Of a stretch of DNA of 64,000 bases, positions 12,873 through 26,900 are shown piece by piece. The stretch is taken from NCBI GenBank assembly GCA_024529925.1, contig JAFEUB010001039.1:124001-188000 (forward strand), given 5' to 3'. Within the stretch, counting starts at the first letter, position 1; each line of letters opens with the position of its first letter. Origin of the DNA: Ophthalmolycus amberensis. Its lineage: Eukaryota > Chordata > Actinopteri > Perciformes > Zoarcidae. A model generated the notes under the pieces. That model was not told the DNA's origin and did not search any database. It saw only the letters and a list, made by a program, of their open reading frames with translations. Both the position numbers and the translations under genes were made by a program.

Positions 12873-13399
12873 CACACTAATAATAACCACACCAATAATC
12901 ATAGTAAATAGATAAATTAATAAATAAAATAATCATCATCATTATTCTCATTAGCGCTGCTGGGAAAGCATTCTTATTAATCCAAACACTTTTTCCACTA
13001 GCAGCATATTAAATCAATTCGTTTGATGATTGAATGATACATGTGTAATTATTTTAGTATTGTCCTGGGAACACTGCAGATGTTTTTTCCCCCCTTTTTG
13101 GATCAATTGCTGACGTGCGCATGAGTCAAACCTGCGTCAGACTTCGTCGTGACAATTGCCATGGTCATTTCTCCATACTATGGGGAGCTCATTTATCCCA
13201 CAACACAGCCATAACCACGTGGAAACCAGAGGTGTGGGCAGGTATTTTTTTGCGGAGCTGCAGACCACCGTTAAAGGGGTAAACAGTTGCGATAAGCCTT
13301 AACCTGCGCAAGTTAATGCAATTACAGTAACCAAACTTGTGGCAGGCGTTGAGATCCTGCGTCAGATTTAATTTACGCACCATGCGCCCTGTGTGACTG

Positions 13400-13538
13400 C
13401 AAGCGGATCTCGCATCTCTGGGCGCGCAGAGATGTTGTGTACAGAAACAGAGGCTGAATGAAGAGACCGTCCACTCACTTTGGATTCATCCTGTCACGCT
13501 GACTCGGACGTTACAACCCGCTCTGCTCATTACCTACG
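13400..13538 (+). other. slc6a17: Candidate non-coding first exon of slc6a17
   Basis: A strong donor (CTACG|GTAAGA) occurs at 13539. It follows a CpG-containing stretch ('gggcgcgcagag', 'cactcggacg'-like words) that is richer in GC than the AT-rich surroundings. The first coding exon has a good acceptor at 16976 about 110 bases before the start codon, so an upstream non-coding exon is required, and this is the best candidate. The 5' boundary is unknown and I see no TATA box. Transcript ends or RNA-seq would settle it. Confidence 0.4.
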
Positions 13539-16500
13539 GTAAGAATAACCATTCGTTAACCATCTTCACACTTTGATCAATATAGATATGTTTGCTTTAC
13601 TGAGTCAAATAAACCGTATTGTCGTGAATCGTTCGACTGACCAGCTATAGTTCTCCCCGCGCCCCCATCCTCAGCTATTTATTTTTTAAATTTACTTGAT
13701 AGAGACGATCCTCGTCACCTGACAGATGGTGGTTTCGCCGCAACATTGACGGTGAACGTTGCTCATCAATCCCTCCGTGTTTGACGACGCCGCGCCATGG
13801 GTGTCCAAATGTGGCGCGTATACGTGACAAATTCTGCGCGGCTGCTCATCACCTGCGGACTTGTACTGGGGTTGTTTGCATCTCCGCATCGCTATAATTA
13901 TGTGATTCATTTGACCTTGACGAGGCATCCGAGGTTATATCCCCGTACAGAGTCAGTCCTCCAGCTGTACGCGAGCCTGTGTGTAACGCGTCTGAAGGAT
14001 GCCTGAACACGGCCATGCAGGTGCTGTTCTGTACCTGCCAGAATGACTGTGCTGTTCAGGTGGGGGAAAGTCAGTACTGGCATCAGTACTGGCATCTGTA
14101 CAAACCTTATATTTTACAATGACACACTTATTGCCTGTGATGGCTGCCTGATTGACCCTATAGATCCTACAACAGATCGTCACCTCCGGCTTTGCCACAA
14201 TCTATCGTCCCCCTTCAGTCCTGCCACAGCAGCTCCATGTTATTTGGGGGGGGGGCATCATGTCTGTCCGTTTGAGAGGGTGAGGGGAGAGATAGGCGAC
14301 CACGGATGCTGCAGGGATGGGATTTCAATTTTGCAGGAAGAGCCATTGCTTAGCAACCAGACAAGATAAAAGTGGAGTGGATCTTTGCAGGAGAAACAGA
14401 GAACCTGTTCTGTTACGTCATCAACACCAAACTGTCTACGGAGAATTGTGAAATATATAGCTACAGGTTCACACATCTGCCTAATTTGACTGCACATGTG
14501 GGTCTCAGGGGTCTGAACCCAACACTCCCATTGCTTTGAGGTTTACATCCTTCAGTATCTGCAGCACCTTTTCCTTTGCATTCACGTTTTCTTGTTTCCT
14601 TAACACTCTTAAAATCCTGCATTTTTCTCCTCAGTATCGTGGAAAAAACCCAACTTCACCACCACTCACCATGTTTCCCTCAGATTGATCCTTGAGTCAC
14701 TCTGTAACAGTCTTGCACTGTGCATGAAGTCCTGCTGTCTCTATGTGCCATCTGTGTCAGCACATACTGTGAAACTCTGAAAGTTGCTGGTGTATTTCTG
14801 CATCAACATCAAAAACTTTCACCACAAACATGATTAGAAAGTCAGAGTGAGAATCGGCCATTTGTGTGTCGCGGGCCACCATCCTAGTAACCCGTGAGCA
14901 GTAACTGGTACAGTTTGTTACAAATATTAACACTTCCATTCATAAATAAAGTAGGGCAAAACATTGTGTGAACAGTCTGTCAGAGCTCCACTTCACTCGA
15001 CACACATTAAAATCCCCAAAACTCAGCATCTTGGCCATAAAATGTTTGCAAACATGCACGTCATCGCTTCACACCAAATTCAGAGAGTGTTTGATGATGA
15101 CTCAGTGTCGCGTATCTGTAGACTGATGTGAGAAAGGTCACTACTGTTCTGAGATCTGTGTCGAGCTCTCAGCCTCTGAGCTGCTGCGTCGTGACTGCAG
15201 GGGCTCAGCGCCGCTGTTGAGGAATGTAATGTGCGTGCTGCTGGTGCGGCCTATGGGAGGGCTCCGAGTCCAGCCGGCTGGCAACCGTTTTTGAGAAGTC
15301 ACTGAATAAAAGCCCAGCTCTGATGATTTCCGTCGGCTGCATCTGTTTTCAGATTAGAGGTTTGGTGTCCAGATCGAACACTTCTGGTTTCTATTCTCTG
15401 CTCTTGAGCTGCCAGAGTGAAAAGTCAGACAGCTGAACCTGAAATCTGTCTTCAAAGTCCAGTTTCTTTGGTATTTAACCAAGATTGTTAAGATGGCCTT
15501 TAGTTAATTAGTTATTTTGCAGTAAATGCTAACTGTCTCACTATGTTTTCTTTGAGGGTTAACGGTCTAGACATTTTGAGCGTTTAATGCTCGCAGCTAC
15601 AAATTTCCATTTTAATTTAAAAGGATTAGTTCTCCAGTGATTTTACACATCAAATTCAGTCAGGTCTGGGAGTATAATGTAAATGTGAAAAAAAGTAGTT
15701 TGAAGACGTTTGTGTCTCCAGAAGGAGCATAGATTACCTCAAGTGATTTCACTGGACTTAGCGTTGGAGCTGTACACTGAAAAAGAAAAGAATATGGGGG
15801 AGTGAAGTTGAAAAGTGAGCTCTGAAGCTACTTTAGCCACCGTTAGCATAACACACCTGACTCTCTACCCTAACTGTCTTTGGTGAAGTTGCATTGTGGG
15901 TAAGGTAGACACGAGGTTTTAAAAAGGAGAAAAATGAGTGGAATAATCGCGTTTGCTTTTTCAACTGTCCATCTTGAGTCTGTGAGACGTGTTATAGGAG
16001 TGTAATGCTAGATGGATGGAGTACTCTTTTAATCAACATGCCTTGTTTAACTGAAATAATCACAAGACAAGTCGTCTCAGGATCGGGGGGGCTTACCAAC
16101 AGTAAAATCCTCTTTAACGGAGGAAAATCTGACCTTCAATATATTCTGACACAGTAGCTTATACTGTGCTGTTATTTGCACACAGGAGTATTAGTGGATT
16201 GGATTAACAAAGGGCCTCAAAAGGTGACACATACCAGAGAACTCTACTTTCCAGACAGCTTGTTTCTTTCCGCTCTTGGTTTCACTTGGACTCTTCAGCC
16301 TCTGAAATCTTAAAACAACCTTCCGACAAGACGTTAAAGCTGTGTGATGAGAAAGAAATTCTGACGTTAATTAACGATGAAACATGTGCTTGCAGGCTTT
16401 AGTTTTATAGCACTACGTTCTCCTGAGACCAGCAATCACACAGACAGACTGTTCACTGCAGTGCATGCTATTCACATGACTCAACTTTGGTATAATGGGC

Positions 16501-16976
16501 TCTGCTGTGAAATTGCTTGTAATCCAATATTTGTGTCTCATTCTCCATAATGAAGTGGATTCCTGAAATATACCTCACTTATGGCTCTTAAGTGCTGCAG
16601 TTCTACAAGCTTTCCAAAATGCTCCATGTGCTTATTAGCAAACAGGAAACGCAGCGTGCATTATTCTGAACCGAAATGGGTAAAGTCGGAATCAGAAAAT
16701 AGTGGGAAAAAAGCTGATCACAGTTTCGCAAATTCCAAATTGACATATTAAAATGTCTTGTTTTGTCCAACCAGCAGTTCAAAACACTAAATTCTGGTAT
16801 TTTTGTCAAAAAATGACTTCAACAAATAATCATCAGCTATCAAAATATGTTTCCCATACGCTCAATAAAAAAATACCACCTTAAGCTGACTTAAGTTTGA
16901 CTGTTGTGATAACATTTTATGGTTAATTTCTCAAGCACCTACATTTCCTGTCTGTCTCCAATATTTCTCTTCACAG
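13539..16976 (+). other. slc6a17: Probable first intron of slc6a17
   Basis: It contains a G10 run near 14247 and a dispersed repeat at about 15840-15935 that carries TTGCATTGTGGGTAAGGTAG, whose sister copy lies at about 63752. There are no coding exons. It ends in 'atatttctcttcacag', a good acceptor. Confidence 0.45.
15840..15935 (+). repeat. Dispersed repeat, copy 1 (TTGCATTGTGGGTAA family)
   Basis: Positions 15889-15919 match 63752-63782 with only a few differences over 31 bases, in the same orientation. The homology probably extends on both sides, but the edges cannot be fixed by eye. Confidence 0.55.
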
Positions 16977-17386
16977 ACTGAAGAAAAAAAAGCACAACTT
17001 TTTTTCCCTGCTTCCTCCTGATCACCTCAGGCTCTCCTCGCTTCCTCCTCTACCTTCAACCTGAAGGAGCTCCGGTGTTGCAGCCATGCCAAAGAACACC
17101 AAGGTGACCCAGAGGGAGCACAGCAATGAGCCGGTCACTGAGTCGGTGGCTGACCTGCTGTCCCTGGAGCACCCCATGGACTATAAGAGCAGTCAGATGA
17201 GTATGGGTCTGAGTCCCGGCTCTACTGCCCCAGTAAAGGCCCTGATACCCTCCCCTGACCCAGACGCAGAGGACGGCCGACCGGCCTGGAACAACAAGCT
17301 GGAGTACATCCTGGCCCAGGTGGGCTTCTCTGTGGGCCTGGGTAATGTCTGGAGGTTTCCCTACCTGTGCCAGAAGAACGGAGGAG
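16977..17386 (+). CDS. slc6a17: slc6a17 exon 2: 5' UTR, start codon, N-terminus and TM1
   Basis: The exon starts after 'ttcacag' at 16977. The coding part begins at 17086 and encodes residues 1-100 plus the first base of Gly101. It gives a 68-residue cytoplasmic N-terminus rich in Ser and Pro, then TM1 with AQVGFSVGLGNVWRFPY. In this family the TM1 segment supplies sodium-site and substrate contacts. The donor is GGAG|GTAGGT. Confidence 0.93.
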
Positions 17387-20300
17387 GTAGGTGGATGTAT
17401 ACCTGAACATGATTTTGGTGCATATTATCAGACTGAATCACAGAAATGTGCAGCCCAATGTGCAAAGTGTAGAAACACTTTATGGATTGGAAGTTTGTTC
17501 CTAATTGGGCCACCCATGGTGAACACGTGTCCCCTCAGGGTGCTGAGTAATTGTTAACAAAATAAATGCTGTTATTTTATTTATTCGTGTAAAATCCTCA
17601 ATAAAATAAGTCGCCAGATGGGAGTTGTTAACTTAGTAGTAACAATTTAGATTTTATCCTTTTGTTTGGGCATGAGATTTGTTTTGTCTCGTCCACAGTG
17701 TAGGATCGGGCGCCTGGCAAGTGTTTGCTGAGACATGATTTGATTGAGAATGCACACTGGTCTCTGAGATTGGCGTGACATTTATGCTGAATTGCTCATC
17801 TCATAAAACCACTATTTGCATAGAATTACAAAAATAAATACGTTCGACTAATTCAGCTCTTATTTCCTCCACCAGATATAAATCAACAAGCTCTGTATTT
17901 TCTGTCTGTTGTATCTGACACACACAAACACACACACACACGGCACTAACCCTCTTACCTTAATGTAAACATTCCAGCCTCCTATGTTTTCTCAAAAGCC
18001 CAGAGTCTTTGAGGTTTTTAAAATACCTTCAACTTTTCATTTCCCCTCAGTCTCTCTGACTGGACCGGCAAACAAACTGAGCAAAAGTTTTATAACTGGG
18101 GAAATATTGCAATGTCCGCCCTAACATTGTCATGAGGTTGTTCTACTACTACTACTACTACTACTAATACTATAATCTAATATAACGTAATACGTAAATG
18201 TTCTTCTGTTGACCTAATATTTAATTCAGAATATTGAAGACCACATTGTGTTGGCATTGTTGGGGATCCTTCATTTGCAATTAGAGCAGCCCAGATTATT
18301 ACGGTATGGATTCTAATGTGGCAGATTTGTCAGCTACACGTTCATTCTGTGAACTCTACTCCAGCATAGTGTTATCCAATTTATTGATTTCAAGCACATC
18401 ACAAATAAAACCAACGTTTTTGGGTAGATTTGCATCCTAATTTAATCTCTCACCATTCCCTTATAAAAGTCCTGCTCAGTTTGCCTGTTGACGGTCAACA
18501 TTGAGGGGTCTGGCACAACGCTGCGAGATCCTCCTGTTTAGTTTATATTTGCTGTTCTTGCAGGTTTCTCAGCCCTATCTCTTTGGTATTGTGATTTACT
18601 GGTTTTATGGTGAGATGATAAGGGGGCGATGACTGAGACGGAGGAAGTGGAGGAGTAAATACTGATTTGCAGGGCTTTCAGACATTGTTGGTTTTACTTC
18701 GGGTCGGAGGTGTGTGTAAAGAGGGTATTTGAGACGCATGATATAACAAAGCTGAAGCATATTAATCAGAGTGTTTGCAGTAATGAGTGTGTATCCCCTG
18801 CTGGATTCTGACTCTGGGAGGTGTTGTATTGTCTTGTCTGGGCTTGTTCCCGAGATGAGGACAAACTGTCTCTTGTCCATTACGTTGTCTTTTTCTATCT
18901 CTTTCTCAGCAATTCTAGTCAAGTGAAGGTTTACATTGTTTTCTTTCATCACAAAGATCAGTCACAAAGTAATGTTATATACTCAACAACAAAATAGCAT
19001 GTTGACAGACTTACGCACCTCATCCAGCTAACCAAGTTTGCCTCAGTGGAGCAATGAAGACATTTATCTTGCCCTACAGATACACAATTTAATTAATTAG
19101 TCTGTAGTATCTTGCTTGTGTTTCCTGGTGGAACTTGCATTACGTAAGTTAACATTTGTCTTCACTGCAGAGCGCAGCAGTCCAGAAAAGACAAAAGCAC
19201 CAAGTAAACCTTTTTTCAGGACAGATGATGTTCTTTATGAAGCTGTGAAGGCAAAGTGATGAAGACATTACGACAGGAGGCACAAGATTAAAGGGTCTAT
19301 CTGAGGAGCCTGAATGTGCTCAGAAAAGGTCAGGGAGTTACCGAAAACATCAGGATTTATCCTCTGAGGAGCATGAATACCTGCTGCATGTTTCATTGAA
19401 ATCTAAATGTTCATTGACCAGTAGATGGTTGTGTTGCAGACTTTTTAAACTTGTTAGACTGTTCTTCATTCCACAATGAACCCATCAAGGAGAAACAAAG
19501 AAACAGAAATAAAGTTGAATTTGACAGACTATGACTACCACACCTATTTATACAGATTTTCTCTGAACAAACACAAATAAAGCATGTCAGACAATCAATC
19601 AGTCTTAAAGTGTCTGCAGCTGCTACACCTCAGGTTATAATAGACCTCATTTTGCCAATCATACAGATCTATATCATCGAGTCTGAAGTTAACCTGAGAT
19701 TGACTGTGTTCTGTATTGATATCTCCGTGATTTTACCACAAATACTTTCATTAAGAATATATTTGAACCTTAGAAATCCAGAGAGCCAGAATAAATGTCA
19801 ATATGTCGTTAGAATAACAGCACCATCCTCAAGGGAACCATACTGAGCTGGTCCTGACCACTTTTTGATTTCCTCTGTTCTGTGTGTGTTCTGCTCAGAA
19901 AAGACATCAAAGATCAGTGAAAGTAGGCAGTGACACAGAAGTCACTTCTAACGGTCCGGATAATAACACTACTGTTTGACAGACACAACGCTGTGTGTCT
20001 GTCTTTGTTTCCTTTGTCCGCTGCTTGCTCTAATAGCCACTCACAACGTTATCAGTATTTTTGATGGAGTGAAGCGTCATTTGTTTTCAGCCTGGAAACA
20101 AGCTGCTCCTCCCAGCTGTCCGTCAGCGTGAGCCCGTCCTCTCTGCTGTGGATGGTTTGTCACCATGGTGCCCTTTCATGTCCTGACGTGAAGGACGGAC
20201 CGGACATGACTTGTTGTCTTTGAGTGCCCTCCATTATTCCTTCTGCAAAAAAAAAGAGGAAAAGTGTGAGAGGGAAGAGAGGGATGAATAATGAAGAGAA

Positions 20301-23300
20301 TAGACTCACTGAGAGAATTTAACAATGTCCCTTTTGCTGTTTTACAATGAGCTTTTGTACTTCACTATCCATGGATTTCTAACATTCAGATAACCAAAGC
20401 AGCTGAACACTCTGCAGTAATGCCTCTTTCCTCTGTCCCTCCTCTATCTCAGGTGCATACCTGGTGCCCTACTTCATTCTCCTCATCCTCATCGGCATCC
20501 CCCTGTTCTTCCTGGAGCTGGCAGTGGGTCAGAGGATCAGGCGTGGCAGCATCGGGGTGTGGAACTACGTCTACCCACAGCTGGGAGGCATCGGGGTTTC
20601 CAGTCTGATGGTAAGCGCAAACATGAGCCCATTAACCAATTCAAATGTCATACTGGTCGCACTTTACAACATGCAACAGAGTTGCGAAGTGGAATAGGGT
20701 ACTTCTTTTGGTAGGTTTTCCTCTTTATCTATTCCCATTTAAATGTTATATTTCAACAATATCCCCAGTCTTACTTCACAGAATAGCATGCTAACGTTCA
20801 TCATCATACCACATCAGCATTACAAAGTTGGCTGTAAAATGGGAGTTTCATTCATGAGGTCAGCATGACATCATGTCCATTACCATGTAATCAGGTGGTC
20901 TTCACTGTGTCAAACGTCCAGTGGGGAAGTCCATTTTGCTGCAGGAGAGATTGGAGAAGTTTCTGTGGTATTTTGATGCTTTTTTCGCCATGAAAACTTC
21001 CCACTGGAGTCTATTGTAGGTGAAATTAATTAAAGTCGACTACAGCCACTCTCTCCACTCACCTGTCTCTTCAAAGAAACCTGTCCTGTTAAGCTGTTTC
21101 AGTGCCTACCTTCTGGAGGAAATCTTATTTATTAATGAACCTACTAATATTTGATGTCTTATTATTAGTGGAAAAACACATGACGTATTTTTTTCCAGTC
21201 AGACATTCAGACTGTAAAACAATAAAATGAGCTACAATTTCAGGAGATACTCACCAACCAAAGGGGCGTCACCCATTTCTTATTATCTTTTAATGACTTC
21301 TCACTGATCTGTTACACATTAACAAATTATTAACAGTTAATAAACCTATGCGTGATCATTCATTACCCCTTTCACAAAGCGCCATAAAGAGTAATGTATC
21401 ATAATTATTGTACACATGATTACAACAGGCTTTGAAGAAACGCAATCTGTATTTGAGATCCTGAAACACCAACTTCATGTTATTGGATTAGTGTAAAATG
21501 GTAATTTTGTTGTGTGCAGAGATAACAAACGTGCTGTAGCAGTCTACTGGACTCCCCTCTGCCTGCTCGTATTGCTTCCTCTTGATGTTTAACAGCAAGC
21601 AGCATGCAAAGACCAGCGTTCATCACCGTCATAATCTGTCCCCATCATCTGCCGGAGTAGTGACCCATCGTGCACCCATCCCATCAGCGTCATCCGCCTA
21701 AAACAGTCAGGGATTGACTGCGTCAGTCTTTCTGTTTGTCGCTCCTTCTGATCACGATTTCATCAATCTAGTGATAAAGAGGGGGGGGGGGGGGCCTGTC
21801 CTGGCGCAGTTAGGTGTGTGGCAGCCTGGATGTGGCAGAGGGACATTCAGCAGCTATAAATACCTTCTCATAGAAGACCCCAGCTCAATAATTCATCCAC
21901 TTTAGCTGTGTGCTCAGCGTCTGCGCTCTGACTCAAGAAGAGGTGTTCACCTCAACACAATGCATGCTGTTTGTCGACAGTGCTGTTTGTGTGTTTTTGT
22001 GGCGAGGCAGTGATTGTTTTTTAGGAGTGATAAGTATTCCTTTTTCCTCTCATTTCCCACTTCAGGTTTGCGGTTTTGTGGGCCTCTACTATAATGTGAT
22101 TATCGGCTGGAGCATCTTCTATTTCGTCCAGTCTTTCCAGTATCCACTGCCTTGGGCTGAGTGCCCCATCCAAATAAATGGAACCCAAGCCAGTGAGTGC
22201 ACAACACAAGGCCACCGCACAACACAGCTGCAACTATAACGGAGATGTGCGGCACAAGACAAGTGCGCATACAAAAGAGCCTTCTATTGTGAAGCCCTTG
22301 ACACCACACAGAGGACATACTAATACCTGCAAGACAATTCCATATTCAGCAAAGCATCTCTGCAGACGCACACAGGCTGCCCAGTGCTTCGCAGGGCGGT
22401 GCTTAAAGCTGCAGAACGTGTCTTTGCATTGAAACAGCTTGCCTCGCTGTGGCTCTGCAGTGAAGCAGCAGTGCCTCTGCAGGCAAACAGAAAAGAGTTT
22501 GTGCTGTCTCTATAGAGCGTCATCCTACAGAGCAGCTCTATTGGCGAGGCCTGTCAGATGGTATGACCCGGCCGACAGTGTCAGTACCTCGTATAGCTGG
22601 CGGCCTGTGGTGGAGGCACATGCGGCAGAGTAAAGTGCATCAGCTTAACATTAGAGGGCAGGATGTCAACTCTGCTTATGATTATGAATGCAGCAGGGAC
22701 GCTGTGGAGCATCTTACAGGATTCAGTTAAGCTATGTGCAGTAGTAGAAGCACTGAGAGTAAGTACATTTACTCAACTACAATTATGAAGTACCTTTACT
22801 TTACTTGAGTATTTTTTAAATATGCTTTGTACCGTTGTTCTTTATACTCCACTACATTTTTCCGACAGTTACTTGCATTTGTTACTTTGCAGATTAAAGG
22901 AACTCTGTGGAGTTTTTGACGAGTAGCACTACAGAGCGATGCACATCGCTCCGTAGTCGGTCCCATTTTGTGTGTCCTGTGCTTTAAGTTTAAGTTTTCT
23001 GGAAATCTTATTTACGATACTGTTTATGCCATTTCTCTCGTCGTTGCTGTTGTAGTCGTGGTGCCGGAGTGTGAGAAGAGCTCGGCCACCACTTACTTCT
23101 GGTACCGCCAGACTCTCAACATCACCAGCACCATCGACGACACGGGCGGCCTGAACTGGAAGATGACCCTCTCCCTGCTTGTGGCTTGGATCTTGGTCTG
23201 CCTGGCTGTCATCAAGGGAATTCAGTCCTCTGGGAAGGTACGGGGTCTCCATGGCTTCACAGAAGGGGCAGAGCCTTCAGAGATTACAACATATAAAGAT

Positions 23301-23829
23301 GCATTGTTTTAACAATCAATAATTCCTCATTATCAGTGAGTGTTTTATTCACTTTGCCAATGCTTTTCAGTGAAAGGTGAGGTTCTAAAGCCTCTTTAAA
23401 GCACTTGTCTATTTTTGGATCTCATCTATATTATGGAAGAGAGACACATGCAACATTAATAAGCTTAAACTGAACAAAGCAAAGACCGGTTCAGGATGCA
23501 GATGGAAAATGCTTAGTTTGGCAACAACTGCAACAACATCCTGTCATCTCTATCCAGAGAGTGAGTCATACACCACAGCGCAACCACCAGCCCACTATTT
23601 CAATAGGAAAATAAATGGATGGCCAAGGTTCGACATGGTTTTTTAAACACAAAACGTCGTAATCCAATTATCATCGTCAGTTTACTGCAATGATTACGCG
23701 AAATGCTGTAGGAAGGATTTTTGATTCCTCTTTCCAAACCTCAAGTAGTCCTGTGGAGAGTGGTCCTCTCCACATTTGGTAAGATTTCACAGATGCATTG
23801 CCAAACAAACACAAAGCAGTTGTGTGTGT

Positions 23830-23874
<45 letters not shown>

Positions 23875-23945
23875 ATTGTTGCAGTTTTTCTCCATGTGTG
23901 AGGCACAGAAAAGCGTGTCCATGGCAACACTGTGTAACAGACTTG

Positions 23946-23980
<35 letters not shown>

Positions 23981-26900
23981 GTGATGTACTTCAGCTCTCT
24001 CTTCCCGTATTTGGTGCTTTTCTGTTTCCTGGTGCGAGGTTTGATGCTGAAGGGAGCGGTGGACGGCATCGCTCACATGTTCACCCCTAAGGTGAGATGA
24101 AAAAAAAAAAAAAAAAATTGGCAAGGCAACTGTAAAACAGGGTTGCCTTGGCAGAATTGGGATTTTCACAATCCAAATAATACAATATATAGAAATTTGC
24201 TGAGATTGCTGTAATCTTAAGCTCTCTGCTGGGTAGTTTTTGTTTGACTGTCAGTCAAACAGATATGTAACACGAGTGACACTTTGTCTATGCAAGCTGC
24301 TCAGCCATGAGATGGTCAGATCCACTCATGCATAGATGTCATTACGTAATATCCACAGTCATGTGTTGGGTTGATGTCCCCCTCTAGTGGTGAATATGTA
24401 TAACTACATGGAATATTTTAACCTGCACTTTGCTATCTGCTCTATATGATCATCGTGCAATACTCATTTTGTAGTTGGGCTATCTGCTGGCATCACATGG
24501 CAGTGCAGTATATTGCAACAAGAGTAAACATATAGATGTCTCTGTTACTCTTGCATTTGGAATTATTTTAATTAAAAAGATAGTTTGAATTGGAGATAAA
24601 ACCAGATAACATATTGTTTGTAGCAGTTGCACTTTCAGTTTCCACAGACTCAGACGTGTAAACTATTGTTCAAACCCACATCACTTTTAATTCTATTTCC
24701 AATCCCAAAGTTTCCATCTATCCATTATCTGTATAACCGCTTGTCCTAGTCAGGGTCGCGGGGCGGCTGGAGCTGATCCCAGCTGACATCGGGCGAAGGC
24801 AGGGTACAGCCGGGACAGGTTGCCAGACTATCGCAGGGCACAAAATGACAGACAACCATTCACACTCATATTCACACCTACGGGCAATTTAGATTCATCA
24901 ATTAATAAGATGCATGTCTTTGGACTGTGGGAGGAACCTGGAGAAAACCCCCAAAGGTTCCAAAGATACTAAATATGCTGAGTTACATATGAATGTACAA
25001 ATCTATACAATGTGTAAAATAATGTACAAAACATATTTTTCAATTTGTTATATCAGAGCAATCCAGTGTTAAAGGAGGCACAATAAAACAGGATTGATAT
25101 AACATCAAGGTTCAAGGTTATTAAAAAAAGTTTGAATATCACATTTTTGCTCTCTCTTGTCTCTAGTTGGAAAAGATGTTGGAGCCGCAGGTGTGGAGAG
25201 AAGCAGCCACGCAGGTCTTCTTTGCTCTCGGTCTGGGCTTCGGAGGCGTCATTGCTTTCTCCAGCTACAACAAGCGAGACAATAACTGCCACTTTGATGC
25301 AGCGCTGGTCTCCACCATCAACTTTGTTACCTCCATCTTGGCCACTTTAGTTGTGTTTGCTGTCCTGGGGTTCAAGGCGAATGTCATGAACGAGAAGTGT
25401 GTCGTTGAGTGAGTGTGTCCTACTGTAACAAGTGCCACCTGACCAGTCTCTCTTTTTTACAATAACCTTTACTCACTAACTCGTCCTCCTTCTCCACATC
25501 TCCTATTTTCTATGTGCAGTAATGCAGAGAAGATTCTGGGCTTCCTAAACACAGGCGTGCTGAGCAACGAGCTCATCCCTCCTCACATCAACTTCTCCCA
25601 CCTGTCCACCCAGGACTACGCCGAGATGTACGGCGTCATTAAGACGGTGAAGGACGACAGCTTCGGACAGCTGGGCCTGGACGCCTGTTTGCTGGAGGAC
25701 GAGCTCAACAAGGTCAGAGGAGGAGAACTCACGAGCTGAAAGGAGTGTGATTGTTGAGTATTTGAGAGTAATCTTGTTTAGCAAGATTTAGTTTGTGTTT
25801 GTGATGATACATGACAAGTTGTCCTAATATTAAAAAAATAACAGACAAAGGGAAGGTTAAAAGTACCAGGATGCTAAGCAAAGCACCGTTTCCTCTGGAG
25901 CTGCAAAAAATAGATTAAACAATCAATCAATTTGACAATCAATTAAGTGTTTCAGTAATTTTTCAAGCAACAATTTGTTTTTCTTTGTCATTGTAAATTA
26001 AATGTTTTGGTCAGATTAAAAAAGCATCAATCATTTTGGACTTTGGGGAATTATAATGACCATGTTTTGAATCTATAAAAACAAGTTAATCAATAGATTG
26101 AGAAAATCATTGGCAGAATAATCAATAATAAATATAATTGTTAGTTGCAGCCCCAGTTTCCTCACCATAGTCTGTTATTGCACCCACACATTGACCACTC
26201 ACCAGTCAAAATGCAGTATTTTGAACCATTTCACTTTGTCCTCCACCTCCCTCTCTTGTCCTCCAGGCGGTTCAGGGCACTGGTCTGGCGTTCATCGCCT
26301 TCACAGAGGCCATGACACATTTCCCTGCCAGTCCCTTCTGGTCTGTCATGTTCTTCTTCATGTTGATCAACCTGGGTCTGGGAAGCATGATCGGCACCAT
26401 GACCGGCATCACCACACCCATTCTAGATGCTTTCAAGATCCGCAAAGAGATCCTGTGTGGTGAGTTGACTGTTATCAAACTCAAACATCTTATACATGAA
26501 ATTGAAGTGCTTGTGATTCTCACTGGATGTTTCTTCTTATTTGTCTCAGTGGCTTGCTGCATCATAGCCTTCCTGCTAGGCCTGCTGTTTGTGCAGCGCT
26601 CAGGGAACTACTTTGTCACCATGTTTGACGACTACTCCGCTGGTTTGCCTCTCACTGTGGTGGTGTTCCTGGAGAACATCTCTGTGGGCTGGATCTACGG
26701 CACTAAGAGGTAACTCGACTGGATACGTAGACGCAGCCATATTTGGATATAATTAATTTGAAGGCAGCATGTAGACATTTGCAGTATTAAATTAATTTGT
26801 GATCTGTTTGAAAACGGCTGTATATATATATATATATATATATATACACGCCATACAGCCTACTTAACACTTTCTCCTTAATTCAAGTCAATTTTATTTA

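Larger units (their letters stand above)
6116..13399. other. Gene-poor DNA upstream of slc6a17
   Basis: No gene can be supported here. The region holds a DNA-transposon relic near 7190, a (GT)n run at about 11866-11887, poly-C runs near 11403, a (GAA)n tract at 12781-12872, and two exon-like stretches near 8465 and 8869 that are discussed as a finding. Promoter-distal enhancers of slc6a17 are plausible by position but not demonstrable from sequence alone. Confidence 0.55.

Noticed and set aside
17387..17406. Continuation of slc6a17 exon 2 to a stop at 17406
   Set aside because: The GTAGGT donor at 17387 restores the conserved NGGGAYLVPY across the junction with exon 3, whereas read-through gives RWMYT and a stop.
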